NCBI GenBank assembly: GCA_036005805.1
Contig: DASYQE010000210.1
Coordinates: 18,573 to 82,572 of the forward strand
DNA length: 64,000 nucleotides
Source: DASRAU01 sp036005805
GTDB lineage: Bacteria > Acidobacteriota > Polarisedimenticolia > Gp22-AA2
Direction of reading: 5' to 3'
In this document: positions 8,177 through 16,786 of the stretch, piece after piece
Layout: each line of letters starts with the position of its first letter
Numbering within the stretch: position 1 is the first letter of the stretch
Notes under the pieces: model-generated
Told to the model about the DNA's origin: nothing
What the model saw: the letters and a program-made list of their open reading frames with translations, nothing else
The model's database searches: none
Made by a program: the position numbers and the translations under genes

Positions 8177-8911
8177 ATGCTCGCTGCCAAGTCCCACGTT
8201 CGGGAAGGGATCCTGTCGAGCGCCACGTTCCCAGCCCTCCTCTATTCCATCCTCAAAAGGGCCGACACCGGGGTCCTCACCCTGACCGGCGAGATCAGCG
8301 AAAAGACCATCTACGTCCAGGACGGGCGGCCCATCTTCGCCACCTCGAACGACCGGGACGACCGGCTCGGGCAGGTCCTCTTCAAGACGGGGCAGGTCTC
8401 GCTCGACGGCCTGATGAACGCCGTCGAGGTGTCGGTCAAGTCCGGAAAGCGGCTGGGCACCGTGCTGGTCGAGCAGGGCCTGATCCAGCCGCACGAGCTC
8501 GTGGAAGGGGTGGGCGTCCAGGTCCGCTCCATCATCCACAGCCTCTTCCTCTGGACGCGCGGCAGCTACCGGTACGCGCCCGGGCCGCTTCCCACGGACG
8601 AGGTCATCACGCTGAAGCTCAGCCCGGGCGATCTCATTCTCGAGGGAATCCGCACCATCGACAGCTGGGGACGCATCTGGGAGGCGGTGGGCCCGCTCGA
8701 AGCGACCTACAAGACGACCGAGCGTCTCGAAACCCTGGTGAAGGACATGACCCTGTCGCTCGAGGAGTGGAACCTGCTGTCGCATTGCGAACAGCCGGTC
8801 CACCTGAAGGATCTCTGCCGGCTCTCTCCGGTCGCCGACTTCGAGATCTGCAGGTTCCTCTGGGCGGCGCAGACACTGGGCATCGTGCAGCGCGGCTCAG
8901 GTCGCGACTGA
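8177..8911 (+). CDS. DUF4388 domain protein
   Basis: The 244-residue protein begins with a DUF4388 (PATAN-like) domain: an N-terminal FPALLYSILKRADTGVLTL segment followed by YVQDGRPIFATSND. The middle has GxxLVExGLI-type segments resembling the GspE/type IV pilus ATPase N-terminal fold. Such proteins are common in predatory and gliding bacteria and often link to two-component or polarity systems; function here is unknown. ATG 8177 is chosen for its GGGGGAAAGG ribosome site. Its 3' end overlaps the convergent heptose kinase gene by 15 bases. Confidence 0.7.
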   Translation: MLAAKSHVREGILSSATFPALLYSILKRADTGVLTLTGEISEKTIYVQDGRPIFATSNDRDDRLGQVLFKTGQVSLDGLMNAVEVSVKSGKRLGTVLVEQGLIQPHELVEGVGVQVRSIIHSLFLWTRGSYRYAPGPLPTDEVITLKLSPGDLILEGIRTIDSWGRIWEAVGPLEATYKTTERLETLVKDMTLSLEEWNLLSHCEQPVHLKDLCRLSPVADFEICRFLWAAQTLGIVQRGSGRD

Positions 8912-9892
8912 GTCGTCCTCGCCGACCGAGCCCAGAAGCTCTTCGCCGCTCAAGGCCGCCGTCCCCAGCTTCCCGACCACCACACCGGCAGCGTGATTCG
9001 CCAGGACGACCGCTTCGATCATCGAGGCGCCCGCGGCCAGGGCCAGCGCCAGGGTGGCGACCACGGTGTCCCCCGCCCCGCTGACGTCGAAGACCTCGCG
9101 CGCCCGAGCGTGAACCGCGACCGGCTTTCCTTCGCCGGGCAGGAGGAGCATGCCGCGCTCGCCTCGCGTGATCAGCAGCCAGGGCGACTCCAGGCGCTTC
9201 TGCAGCGCCCGGCCGGCCGCCTCCAGATCCCCTTCGGTGCGGACCGGCTTCCCCCAGGCCTCGGCCGTCTCGCGCGCGTTCGGTGTGACCACGGTCGCCG
9301 GACGGTAATGGTCCATGAGGCGCGTCTTGGGATCGACCACCACCGGGATGCGGCGGCGCGACGCCTCCTCGAGCAGCGGCTTCAGGAGCGCCGGCGCGAT
9401 CGCCCCCTTGTCATAGTCGGACACGATCAGCGCCTGCGCCTCTTCCAGCATGGCCAGCGCCTTGCGCGCCAGCCCTGCCGTCACGGAAGCCTCGACCGGC
9501 GCGTCCTCCTCGCGATCGAAACGGACCACGTGCTGATGGTGCGCCACGATGCGGGTCTTCACCGTCGTCGGGCGTCCCGGCACGGCGAGGATTCCATCTG
9601 GCGACAGGCCCGCCCCGGCGCAGAGATCATGCAGGTCCCGTCCGTCCGCGTCCTCCCCCACCAGACCGGCGAGCATTGCCGCGCCGCCGAGGGCGACGGT
9701 GTTGCGCGCCACGTTGCCGGCGCCCCCGAGCGACGCGCTGCGGCGCTCCTCGCGCACGATGGGGACGGGCGCCTCCGGGGAGATGCGGGTGACGCTGCCC
9801 CAGATGAAGCGGTCGATCATGAGATCCCCCACCACGGCGACGCGCGCCTGTGCGAATCGGGTGACGAGATCCCGGGCTCGGGCGAGCGGCAC
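8897..9892 (-). CDS. D-glycero-beta-D-manno-heptose-7-phosphate kinase (PfkB family)
   Basis: The enzyme makes heptose-1,7-bisphosphate for the ADP-heptose route to the LPS core. The 331-residue protein shows PfkB motifs: GGAGNVARN near the N-terminus and DVSGAGDT near the C-terminus with the catalytic Asp. It matches the kinase half of HldE (RfaE1/HldA) and has no adenylyltransferase half, which must be encoded elsewhere. The GTG at 9892 is where family homology begins; no clear ribosome site precedes it. It follows the Trm112-like gene by 26 bases. Confidence 0.88.
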   Translation of the reverse strand: MPLARARDLVTRFAQARVAVVGDLMIDRFIWGSVTRISPEAPVPIVREERRSASLGGAGNVARNTVALGGAAMLAGLVGEDADGRDLHDLCAGAGLSPDGILAVPGRPTTVKTRIVAHHQHVVRFDREEDAPVEASVTAGLARKALAMLEEAQALIVSDYDKGAIAPALLKPLLEEASRRRIPVVVDPKTRLMDHYRPATVVTPNARETAEAWGKPVRTEGDLEAAGRALQKRLESPWLLITRGERGMLLLPGEGKPVAVHARAREVFDVSGAGDTVVATLALALAAGASMIEAVVLANHAAGVVVGKLGTAALSGEELLGSVGEDDSVAT

Positions 9893-9918
9893 CCGGACGC
9901 CGGACGGCGCCGGCCGGC

Positions 9919-10107
9919 TCAGGCGCCCCTCCGGCCCTCCGGCTCGATCGTGGCCTCTTCGACCAGCATCACCGGAATGTCGTCGATGATCGGATAACGC
10001 CGGCCGCACGATGCACAGCGCAGAGCGGCGCCGTCGGGGGTCGGCGTCACCCCGGTCCGGCACGCGGGACAGGCGAGGATTTCGAGCAGTTTCGGGTCGA
10101 TCGGCAA
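9919..10107 (-). CDS. Trm112/YcaR family small zinc-ribbon protein
   Basis: This 62-residue protein has two CxxC pairs (ACPACR and RCASCGR) followed by YPIIDDIPVML, the signature of the Trm112/DUF343 (YcaR) family. In many Gram-negatives these sit beside LPS genes such as lpxK and kdsB. The start is TTG at 10107, four bases after a GGAGG ribosome site, in good agreement with family length. It heads a small operon with the heptose kinase. Confidence 0.85.
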   Translation of the reverse strand: MPIDPKLLEILACPACRTGVTPTPDGAALRCASCGRRYPIIDDIPVMLVEEATIEPEGRRGA

Positions 10108-10128
10108 GGGGCCTCCGGAGCGACAGCG

Positions 10129-10158
10129 CTTATAGCACCCGCTGAAAAATCCTGTCAA
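10129..10158 (-). promoter_or_regulatory. Promoter of the Trm112-heptose kinase operon
   Basis: On the minus strand TTGACA is followed after 18 bases by TATAAG, which is also preceded by TGC (extended -10). Transcription should start about 15 bases before the TTG start, leaving just enough leader for the GGAGG site. Confidence 0.75.
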
Positions 10159-10259
10159 ACCGAGCGCCCGGGTGTCCCCCGGGATCGGAACGGAGCGGCG
10201 CCGGGAGCTGACCGGGGCCGCCGACGGATCGCCCGCGGCGAAGCGGAACGCAACAGGCC

Positions 10260-10268
10260 TGCTAACAT
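10260..10268 (+). promoter_or_regulatory. Extended -10 box of the heptosyltransferase operon
   Basis: TGCTAACAT ends nine bases before the ATG at 10278. There is no recognisable -35 and no ribosome site, which suggests an extended -10 promoter and a leaderless or near-leaderless transcript. Confidence 0.45.
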
Positions 10269-10277
10269 CCCGCCGCC

Positions 10278-11315
10278 ATGGAGCGGCCCGTCGCCCCACT
10301 CCGGCCCCAGGATCGCATCGTCGTCGTGAGGCTGGGCGCCGTCGGAGACGTCATCCGCGCGCTGCCGGCCGTTCATCGTCTCCGGCTGGCCTATCCGCGC
10401 GCCCACGTCGCCTGGATCGTCGAGGATCTCGCGGCGCCGCTTCTCCAGGGGCACCCCGACCTCGACGATGTCATCGTGCTGTCGCGCCGCGAGCTGCGGG
10501 AGGCCGGCCGGCGCCCGGCTCGGCTCCTGACGCTGGCGACGACGCTCCGGCGACGCTTCGCGAAGGAGCGGTACGACGTGGCCGTCGATCTCCAGGCCTC
10601 GTTCAAGAGCGCGATCATCGCCTGCCTCACCGGGGCCCGACGCCGCGTGGGCTTCGCTCCGACGCATGCCCGGGAAGGCAGCTTTCTCTTCGCCGGCGAG
10701 TGGGCGCGACCGAGCTCGTCCGACCTCAACCGGGTCGACCGCAATCTCGAGATGGCGGCCCTGCTCGGAGCACCGGACGGACCGGTGACGGCCGCGTTTC
10801 GGGAACAGGAGGCCGAGGCGGAGGAAGCCGGTCGCATCCTCGCGGGCCTGGGGTCGACGCGCGGCGCGCCGATCCTGCTCTGCCCCGGAGCCAGCCGCCG
10901 ACAGGCCTACAAGCGCTGGCCCGCGGACGCCTGGGGCCACCTGGCGATCCTGCTCGCCGACGCGGGCCGAACCCCGGTCGTCGTCTGGGGCCCGGGCGAA
11001 GAGGAACTGGCGGCCGGGATCGAACGGCGGAGCGACGGCCGTGCGCGCCTGGCCCCGCCGACGAGTCTTCCGGTCCTGGCTGCCCTCCTGCGCCGCTCGG
11101 CCCTGTTCGTCGGCGCCGATACCGGTCCGATGCATCTCGCCTGGGCTGTGGGTTGTCGCGTCGTGGCGTTGTTCGGCCCAACCGACCCGCGGCTGAATGC
11201 GCCGGTCGGCCCGGGACACGCGGTGCTGATCGCGCCGGAGAGAGAGCTCGCGCGGCTCGCCCCCGAGATGGTCTGCGCCGCCGCGCTGCGCGCACTGGAG
11301 GCGGCCCGTCGATGA
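10278..11315 (+). CDS. Glycosyltransferase family 9, heptosyltransferase I-like
   Basis: The 345-residue GT9 protein should transfer heptose from ADP-heptose to the LPS inner core at the cytoplasmic membrane face. N-terminal VVRLGAVGDVIRALPAV and the C-terminal GADTGPMHLAWAVGCRVVALFGPTDP block are classic GT9 features. It is most like WaaC-type enzymes, but the acceptor cannot be read from sequence. It overlaps the waaF-like gene by ATGA at 11312-11315. Confidence 0.85.
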   Translation: MERPVAPLRPQDRIVVVRLGAVGDVIRALPAVHRLRLAYPRAHVAWIVEDLAAPLLQGHPDLDDVIVLSRRELREAGRRPARLLTLATTLRRRFAKERYDVAVDLQASFKSAIIACLTGARRRVGFAPTHAREGSFLFAGEWARPSSSDLNRVDRNLEMAALLGAPDGPVTAAFREQEAEAEEAGRILAGLGSTRGAPILLCPGASRRQAYKRWPADAWGHLAILLADAGRTPVVVWGPGEEELAAGIERRSDGRARLAPPTSLPVLAALLRRSALFVGADTGPMHLAWAVGCRVVALFGPTDPRLNAPVGPGHAVLIAPERELARLAPEMVCAAALRALEAARR

Positions 11316-12388
11316 CGGTCCCGATCGATCCGGAGCGGACGCGCCGCGTCCTCGTCCGCGCCAACAACTGGATCGGCGATGTGGTCATGATCTCCCCCGC
11401 CGTGCGCGCCCTGCGGCGCCGCTTCCCCGCCGCGTCGATCGCCATCGTCGCCAAGCCCTGGGTGCTCGAAGCCCTGGCCGGCAACCCCTTCTACGACGAG
11501 CTCATCGAATACGACCCCGACGGGGCGCATCGCGGCGCGGGCGGGCGGCTCGCCCTGGCGCGCCGCCTCCGCGCGGGGGGACCTCTGGATCTGGCCGTCC
11601 TCTTCCAGAAGGCGTTCGACGCGGCGCTTCTGGCCTGGCTGGCGCGGGCACGCATCCGGGTGGGCTATGCGACCGACGCGCGCAGCCTGCTGCTGACGCA
11701 CGCGCTCCCTCCGCCGCCGCGCGAGCGCCATCACCTCGACGCCTTTCTCGATCTCGCCCGCGCCGTCGGCTGCACGGAGATCGATCCCGTCCCGGTGTTC
11801 CATCTGGGTGCGGCCGAGCGCGCCTTTGCCGAGGAACTCCTGGACCGGCGCGGGTTCGCGGAGACCGACTCCGTGGTGGTGGCGCTCCATCCGGGAGCCT
11901 CCAAGACGCCGCGCGCGTGGCACGCCGAACGCTTCGCCGAGCTGGCGCGACGCCTCAAGACGCGACTGGGCGCCCGCTTCGTCCTCCTCGGCGGGCCGGG
12001 CGAGGAGCCGGTCGTGCGGCAGGTCCACGCCCTCCTCGAGCCCGATGATTTCATCGCCCCCGCGGAAGCGCCGGGGTTGCGCCAGGCGGCCGCCCTCATG
12101 GCGCGCTGCCGGCTGTTCGTCGGCAACGACAGCGGACCGATGCACCTGGCGGCGGCGCTCGACGTGCCGACGATCGGGCTGTTCGGTCCGGGGCTGCCGC
12201 GCAACACCGGACCGCGGGGCCGCGCCGGCCGCGTCGTGACGATCGGCCGGGACTATCCCTGCGCGCCGTGCCGCCAGGATTTCTTCCACGAGTGTCCGCC
12301 CGCTCCTTCGGGAAAACCGTTCTGCCTCGAGGAAATCGGAGTGGACGAAGTGGAGGCGGCGGCGCTGCGACTGCTGGGAACCGCCTAG
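11312..12388 (+). CDS. waaF: Lipopolysaccharide heptosyltransferase II
   Basis: The 358-residue GT9 enzyme carries the WaaF pattern: VRANNWIGDVVMISPAVRALR at the N-terminus and FVGNDSGPMHLAAALDVPTIGLFGPGLPRNTGP toward the C-terminus, then a Cys-rich CAPCRQDFFHECPP segment. It would add the second core heptose after the GT9 enzyme just upstream, to which it is coupled by ATGA. The gene ends five bases from the convergent Kdo-kinase-like gene, in a palindromic CCTAGG-rich junction. Confidence 0.88.
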   Translation: MTVPIDPERTRRVLVRANNWIGDVVMISPAVRALRRRFPAASIAIVAKPWVLEALAGNPFYDELIEYDPDGAHRGAGGRLALARRLRAGGPLDLAVLFQKAFDAALLAWLARARIRVGYATDARSLLLTHALPPPPRERHHLDAFLDLARAVGCTEIDPVPVFHLGAAERAFAEELLDRRGFAETDSVVVALHPGASKTPRAWHAERFAELARRLKTRLGARFVLLGGPGEEPVVRQVHALLEPDDFIAPAEAPGLRQAAALMARCRLFVGNDSGPMHLAAALDVPTIGLFGPGLPRNTGPRGRAGRVVTIGRDYPCAPCRQDFFHECPPAPSGKPFCLEEIGVDEVEAAALRLLGTA

Positions 12389-12392
12389 GCTC

Positions 12393-13253
12393 CTAGGAGC
12401 CCGCCATCGCCCGGCCGCGACGCCACGCCAGCCGGTGCAGGCGAAAGCGCGCGGCCGCACCGAGGTCGCTCAGCAGGCGCCGGTACATCGCCTGATCGGT
12501 CCCGCAGTACGCCCGCAGGAAGGCGAACGCATCCCGGCGATCGAGCGGGCTCGCGGGGCCGATCCACTTCTCGTAGGAGCGCAGCAGGCGCCTCAGGTTC
12601 CGGCGCCGCGCGCCGAGGCTCACCGTTTTTCTGAAGTGGCCCCCGTCCAGGTCGATGACGTGCACCTCGCTCGCTCCCGCCGGAGACACCCGTTCGCCGC
12701 CGTCCGCGACCACGAGGTTGCCGAGGTTGAGGTCGGCGTGCACGAAACCGGCGTCGTGCAGCGCTCGCACGCTCCGCCCGGCGCCGCGGGCCAGCCGGCG
12801 GCGCCGGCGCGCCAGCGGCTGCTCTCCGAGAAGGGCCTGCAGGCTGGCGCCCCGGGGGATGGCTTCCGTGACCAGGACGTAGGCCCACAGGGGGCCGTGG
12901 ACGACGCGGCAGCCGGCGGCGAGAACGTCCGGAGTGGCCACGCCCGCAGCGCGAAGACGCTCCGCCGCCTCGACGGCGCGACGGGCGCGGCCGTCGCGCC
13001 AGAACAAGCCACCCAGGAGCGAGCCGGCGAGGCCTCCGTGCAGCCCGCGCTTGGCATAGGCGGCGCGTCCGGCGAGCACGAGGGTCATCACCGATCCCCG
13101 CCCGGTGCCGGGCGGGCCCTGCGGCGGGGGCTCCCCTTCGAGGAGCGCGGCGGCGGGCGAAGCCGCGAGCGACCCTGAGAGTCCGGGCCGCACGCGCCAC
13201 AGACGTTGCGCCGATCGCAGCGTTTCGTAGCCGGGCAGATCGATGCCGGTCAC
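12393..13253 (-). CDS. Lipopolysaccharide (Kdo) kinase InaA/KdkA-like
   Basis: The 286-residue protein has a eukaryote-like kinase fold with catalytic HADLNLGNL and a DLDG in place of DFG, the pattern of the LPS kinase family (KdkA, WaaP, InaA). The likely reaction is phosphorylation of core Kdo or heptose. The GTG start at 13253 overlaps the tatC stop as GTGA. Location between heptosyltransferase genes and tat genes supports an envelope role. The substrate remains uncertain. Confidence 0.75.
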   Translation of the reverse strand: MTGIDLPGYETLRSAQRLWRVRPGLSGSLAASPAAALLEGEPPPQGPPGTGRGSVMTLVLAGRAAYAKRGLHGGLAGSLLGGLFWRDGRARRAVEAAERLRAAGVATPDVLAAGCRVVHGPLWAYVLVTEAIPRGASLQALLGEQPLARRRRRLARGAGRSVRALHDAGFVHADLNLGNLVVADGGERVSPAGASEVHVIDLDGGHFRKTVSLGARRRNLRRLLRSYEKWIGPASPLDRRDAFAFLRAYCGTDQAMYRRLLSDLGAAARFRLHRLAWRRGRAMAGS

Positions 13254-14041
13254 GGCGCGGCAGCGGTCTCCGCCCGGCGCGGCGCTTCCGCGCGGCGCGG
13301 CCGGCCGAAGACGTGCGCGACCAGGATGCTGATCAGATAGAGCCCGATCATCGGAGCGGCGAACAGGCACTGCGTCACGACGTCCGGCGTCGGCGTGACC
13401 ACCGCGGCGACGATGAAGATGATCAGGATGGCGTAGTTGAAACGGCGCCAGAGGAACCGCGGCGTCACCAGGCCCAGCCGCGCCAGGAAGTAGATGACCG
13501 TCGGCAGCTCGAACACCAGGCCCATGCCCAGGATGATGCGGCTCTCGAAGGTGAACAGGCTGCTGATGCGCAGGTTGGGCTGGAAATCCCCGGCGATCGA
13601 AAGCAGGAAGCGGGCCGCCGACGGGAAGCCGATGAAATAGCCGAACGCCCCGCCCAGCACGAAGAACACCGTCGCGAACAGAACGAAGGGGAAGGCCATG
13701 CGCCGCTCTCGCGGATACAGCCCCGGAGCGATGAAGGCCCACAACTGGTACAGAACGAACGGGGCCGACAGGAACATCGACGCGAGGAATCCGACCTTCA
13801 TGTAGAGGACGAAGGGCTCGGTGAGATCGAGGAAAACCGGCTTCTGCTCGCCGAGGAAGGGTCGGATCGGTCTCAGGCAGTACTCGAGGATGGCGCGCGC
13901 CTGGGTCAGCGCCAGCGCGAACGCGAGGGCGATGGCCGCGAGGCTGTAGAGCAGACGACGCCGCAGCTCGTCGAGGTGATCGAGGAACCCCATGACCGGA
14001 AGGTCAGTGGGTTGGCTGGGGCTCTTCTGGCTCTCGGGCAT
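13250..14041 (-). CDS. tatC: Sec-independent protein translocase subunit TatC
   Basis: TatC recognises twin-arginine signal peptides in the inner membrane. The 263-residue protein has the conserved MGFLDHLDELRRRL start, six predicted membrane segments and the usual FAPFVLYQLWAFIAPGLYPRERR-type loop. ATG 14041 is chosen; it overlaps the tatA end by 38 bases. An internal ATG at 13993 just before GFLDHL would avoid the overlap and cannot be excluded. The C-terminal tail is basic (RPRRAEAPRR). Confidence 0.92.
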   Translation of the reverse strand: MPESQKSPSQPTDLPVMGFLDHLDELRRRLLYSLAAIALAFALALTQARAILEYCLRPIRPFLGEQKPVFLDLTEPFVLYMKVGFLASMFLSAPFVLYQLWAFIAPGLYPRERRMAFPFVLFATVFFVLGGAFGYFIGFPSAARFLLSIAGDFQPNLRISSLFTFESRIILGMGLVFELPTVIYFLARLGLVTPRFLWRRFNYAILIIFIVAAVVTPTPDVVTQCLFAAPMIGLYLISILVAHVFGRPRRAEAPRRAETAAAP

Positions 14042-14366
14042 CGACGGCCGCCGGGACGGCGGCGGGGGCGAGGGCAGACGCGGAGTCGGAGGCGGCCGCG
14101 CTCGTGCCGGTCGATTCGAGCGTTCCGGGAGGGGCGGAGCCTGCGGCCGGCAGGGCCGCGGCCGGAAGCGAGGACGCCTGCGGGGCGGTTCCCTCGCGCG
14201 CCACCTCGGTCTCCAGCGAGTCGCGCAGATCGTTCGCAGCCCGACGGAATTCCGCCAGTCCCTTTCCCAGCGATTTCCCGAGCTCCGGAAGCTTGCGCGG
14301 CCCGAAGATGAGCAGGGCCACCACGAAGATGAGCAGGAGCTCCGGACCTCCAATCGACCCGAACAT
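14004..14366 (-). CDS. tatA: Twin-arginine translocase subunit TatA/TatB
   Basis: The 120-residue protein has a short N-terminal membrane helix, an FGPRKLPELGKSLGKGL hinge and amphipathic helix, and a long Ala/Pro/Ser-rich acidic tail. These are the hallmarks of TatA/TatB. Only one such gene is present here, so whether it serves as TatA, TatB or both is open. ATG 14366 lies seven bases behind a -10 box and starts the expected FGSIGGPELL helix; an alternative ATG at 14375 overlaps that box. Confidence 0.88.
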   Translation of the reverse strand: MFGSIGGPELLLIFVVALLIFGPRKLPELGKSLGKGLAEFRRAANDLRDSLETEVAREGTAPQASSLPAAALPAAGSAPPGTLESTGTSAAASDSASALAPAAVPAAVDAREPEEPQPTH

Positions 14367-14373
14367 GCGACGC

Positions 14374-14382
14374 ATCTTAGCA
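14374..14382 (-). promoter_or_regulatory. Extended -10 box for the tatA-tatC operon
   Basis: The minus strand reads TGCTAAGAT, ending seven bases before the ATG at 14366. No -35 is evident. The spacing predicts a leaderless mRNA. Confidence 0.45.
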
Positions 14383-14409
14383 CTGCCCGGAAAACCCCGA
14401 TTTCCTTCC

Positions 14410-14438
14410 TTGTGCGGGGGCGATCGTCGCCCTATAAT
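14410..14438 (+). promoter_or_regulatory. Promoter of the C-terminal protease gene
   Basis: TTGTGC and a perfect TATAAT are 17 bases apart. Transcription would start near 14445, just ahead of the AAGGAGG ribosome site that precedes the GTG at 14461. Unlike its neighbours this gene has a leader. Confidence 0.7.
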
Positions 14439-14460
14439 TCCGCGGAGCCAAGGAGGTCGA

Positions 14461-16029
14461 GTGAGCCGTCGTTCCATCCTGACCGGGGTCGTTTTTGTCC
14501 TTTCCGGAGGACTGGCAGGCGGACTCCTCGGCGGCCGATCCCTGGCCCTCCCGGAGCGGGGGGGGGATCCGGTCGGCACCTTCACCCAGCTCCTCTCGGT
14601 GGTCCAGTCCAGGGCCGCCGGCAACGTCGATTCCCAGGCTGTGATCGAGGGGGCCATCCGTGGGATGGTCCGAACCCTCGACCCGCACACGAACTACCTC
14701 GACGCCGAGGACTACAAGCACATGCTGGAGGAGCAGCAGGGCTCCTTCTCCGGGCTCGGCATCGTCATCTCCAAGCCGGGGCACGACAAGCCCCTCACGG
14801 TCATCTCCCCCCTCGACGGAACCCCGGCGTGGACCGCCGGGATCCGCGCCGGCGACGTCATCTCGCAGATCGAGGGGACCGACACGCTCGACATGGCGAT
14901 CGATGAGGCGCTGCGGCGCCTGAAGGGACCGAAGGGGACGCAGGTCACCATCACGGTCACGCGCCCCGGGGACGAGGAGCCGCTCCACTTCACGCTGACG
15001 CGCGACGACATCCCGACCTACAGCATCCGCTACGCCTTCATGGCGCGCCCGGGCGTCGGGTACATCAAGATCGAGAACTTCACCCGCACCACCGAGCGCG
15101 AGATGGAGGAGAAGATCCAGGCGCTGCGTCGCGAGGGCATGACCCAGCTCGTGCTCGACCTGCGCCGCAACCCCGGCGGGCTTCTCGAGCAGGCGGTGCG
15201 CGTCGCCGATCAATTCCTGCGCAAGGGCCAGATGGTCGTCTACACGCAGGGACGCATCCGCGGTTCGGACATGGAATACCGGGCCTCCGGCGGCGGCCGC
15301 CATCCCGACCTGCCGATCGTCGTCCTGGTGGACAAGTTCAGCGCCAGCGCTTCGGAGATCGTCTCCGGCGCGCTGCAGGACCACGACCGCGCCCTCATCG
15401 TCGGCAAACCGACGTGGGGGAAGGGACTGGTGCAGACCGTTTACCCGCTGAGCCAGGGGACGGCCCTGGCGCTCACCACGGCGCGCTACTACACGCCGAG
15501 CGGCCGGCTCATCCAGCGCGATTACAACTCCCTCGAGGATTACCTGTCCTACGAGGACAGCGACGCCACCGAGCCGCCGCATGGCGAGGTGCGGCAGACC
15601 GACGCCGGCCGCACGGTGTACGGCGGCGGAGGCATCCGGCCCGACGTCCTGGTGGACCGCGAGGCGACCTCCAAGTTCATCGACACGCTGCAGCGCAACC
15701 AGGCCTTCTTCAACTTCGCGGTGGACTACAACACCCACCACAAGGGGCTGGCCAAGGGCTTCGACGTCACGTCGGACATGGTGGACGACTTCCTCTCGTT
15801 CCTCGACCGGCGCAAGGTGACCTGGACCAAGACGGAAGTCGACGCCGATCGGGACCGGCTGCGCTCGGAGATTCGCCAGGCGATCTCCTCCACGCTGTGG
15901 GGCATGGAAGAGGGCTACCGCGTGTCCATGGAGATCGACAAGCAGATGCAGCGCGCCCTCGAGCTGTTCCCCGAGGCGCAGCAGCTCGCCGCCCTGCCGC
16001 GGGCGCCGAAGCCGACCGTCTCGCAGTAG
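14461..16029 (+). CDS. ctpA: Carboxyl-terminal processing protease (S41 family)
   Basis: This 522-residue periplasmic protease has a membrane anchor or signal (residues 5-32), a PDZ domain (about 95-175, SGLGIVISK) and an S41 catalytic core. SASASEIVSGALQDH contains the catalytic Ser, and GKPTWGKGLVQ the catalytic Lys. Such enzymes trim C-termini of envelope proteins. The GTG start is set by the AAGGAGG site six bases upstream. The C-terminal 130 residues form a helical extension usual for this class. Confidence 0.92.
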   Translation: MSRRSILTGVVFVLSGGLAGGLLGGRSLALPERGGDPVGTFTQLLSVVQSRAAGNVDSQAVIEGAIRGMVRTLDPHTNYLDAEDYKHMLEEQQGSFSGLGIVISKPGHDKPLTVISPLDGTPAWTAGIRAGDVISQIEGTDTLDMAIDEALRRLKGPKGTQVTITVTRPGDEEPLHFTLTRDDIPTYSIRYAFMARPGVGYIKIENFTRTTEREMEEKIQALRREGMTQLVLDLRRNPGGLLEQAVRVADQFLRKGQMVVYTQGRIRGSDMEYRASGGGRHPDLPIVVLVDKFSASASEIVSGALQDHDRALIVGKPTWGKGLVQTVYPLSQGTALALTTARYYTPSGRLIQRDYNSLEDYLSYEDSDATEPPHGEVRQTDAGRTVYGGGGIRPDVLVDREATSKFIDTLQRNQAFFNFAVDYNTHHKGLAKGFDVTSDMVDDFLSFLDRRKVTWTKTEVDADRDRLRSEIRQAISSTLWGMEEGYRVSMEIDKQMQRALELFPEAQQLAALPRAPKPTVSQ

Positions 16030-16114
16030 GACGCGCCGCCGCGCCGGCGGAGCGCTTCGATCCTCCCTGGCTCCCTTGTCATCTCGAGACCGCGTGACGA
16101 GTCGTGAAGGCGCT

Positions 16115-16786
16115 TCAGCCGGCCAGCGCGATGTGCCGGGTCTGCTCGGCGAACGGCCGGGCGTGGAACCGCCGCAGCTCAGCGTGGCGCGCCACCGCCG
16201 TCAGCCGATCGAGCCAGCGGACATAGCGTGACGCCAGGCGCGCCGCCTCGAGGTAGCGGACCGATTCGGCGTCGCCGCCGTCCGCGTACTTCTCGAACAG
16301 GTGGTGCCTGGTCCAGGCGCGGTGGAACTCCGAGATGCGCCGGCGCCCCGTCAGGCGCCCGAGCAGGTGCAGCACGACGAGGTACTTGGTGACCAGCGCG
16401 TGCATCTCCAGCTCCAGCAGGCGCAGCGGACGGCCCGAGGCAAGGCGGCTGGCCACGGTCAGGAGGTGATCGAGCTCCTCGACGAGCATGGCGAAGGCGT
16501 CGATGTTCCGATCGTCGAGGCCGCGCCGCGGATCGTGCCGCTCCAGATGGGTGACCAGCGCGTCGGGATAGTAAATGACCGCCCGCATGCCTTCTCCCTC
16601 CGGCCGCAGCAGGAGGCGCGGCCGGCCCGGCTCCCCCGCCGTCTCCGCTCCGGCGCGCGCCATCGCCCGGAGGCCGGCATCGCCGATGAGATATGGCGCC
16701 ACATCGCCGACGAGCGGCTCCAGGCCGTAGGTGCGCTCGATGATCGACTGCAGGGCGGGAACGAGGGGGAGCTGGCGGGCCGTCAC
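16115..16786 (-). CDS. Unknown protein coupled to the Clp-like ATPase
   Basis: The 223-residue product matches no family I recognise. It is soluble, has no signal peptide, and is rich in Arg, His and Leu; predicted mostly helical. The central part (YYPDALVTHLERHDPRRGLDDRN, then LVEELDHLL) contains several clustered acidic and His residues (ERHD, EELDH) that could be metal-binding, but this is only a suggestion. The GTG start at 16786 overlaps the ATPase stop as GTGA, implying a fixed partnership, perhaps as adaptor or effector. Confidence 0.6.
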   Translation of the reverse strand: MTARQLPLVPALQSIIERTYGLEPLVGDVAPYLIGDAGLRAMARAGAETAGEPGRPRLLLRPEGEGMRAVIYYPDALVTHLERHDPRRGLDDRNIDAFAMLVEELDHLLTVASRLASGRPLRLLELEMHALVTKYLVVLHLLGRLTGRRRISEFHRAWTRHHLFEKYADGGDAESVRYLEAARLASRYVRWLDRLTAVARHAELRRFHARPFAEQTRHIALAG

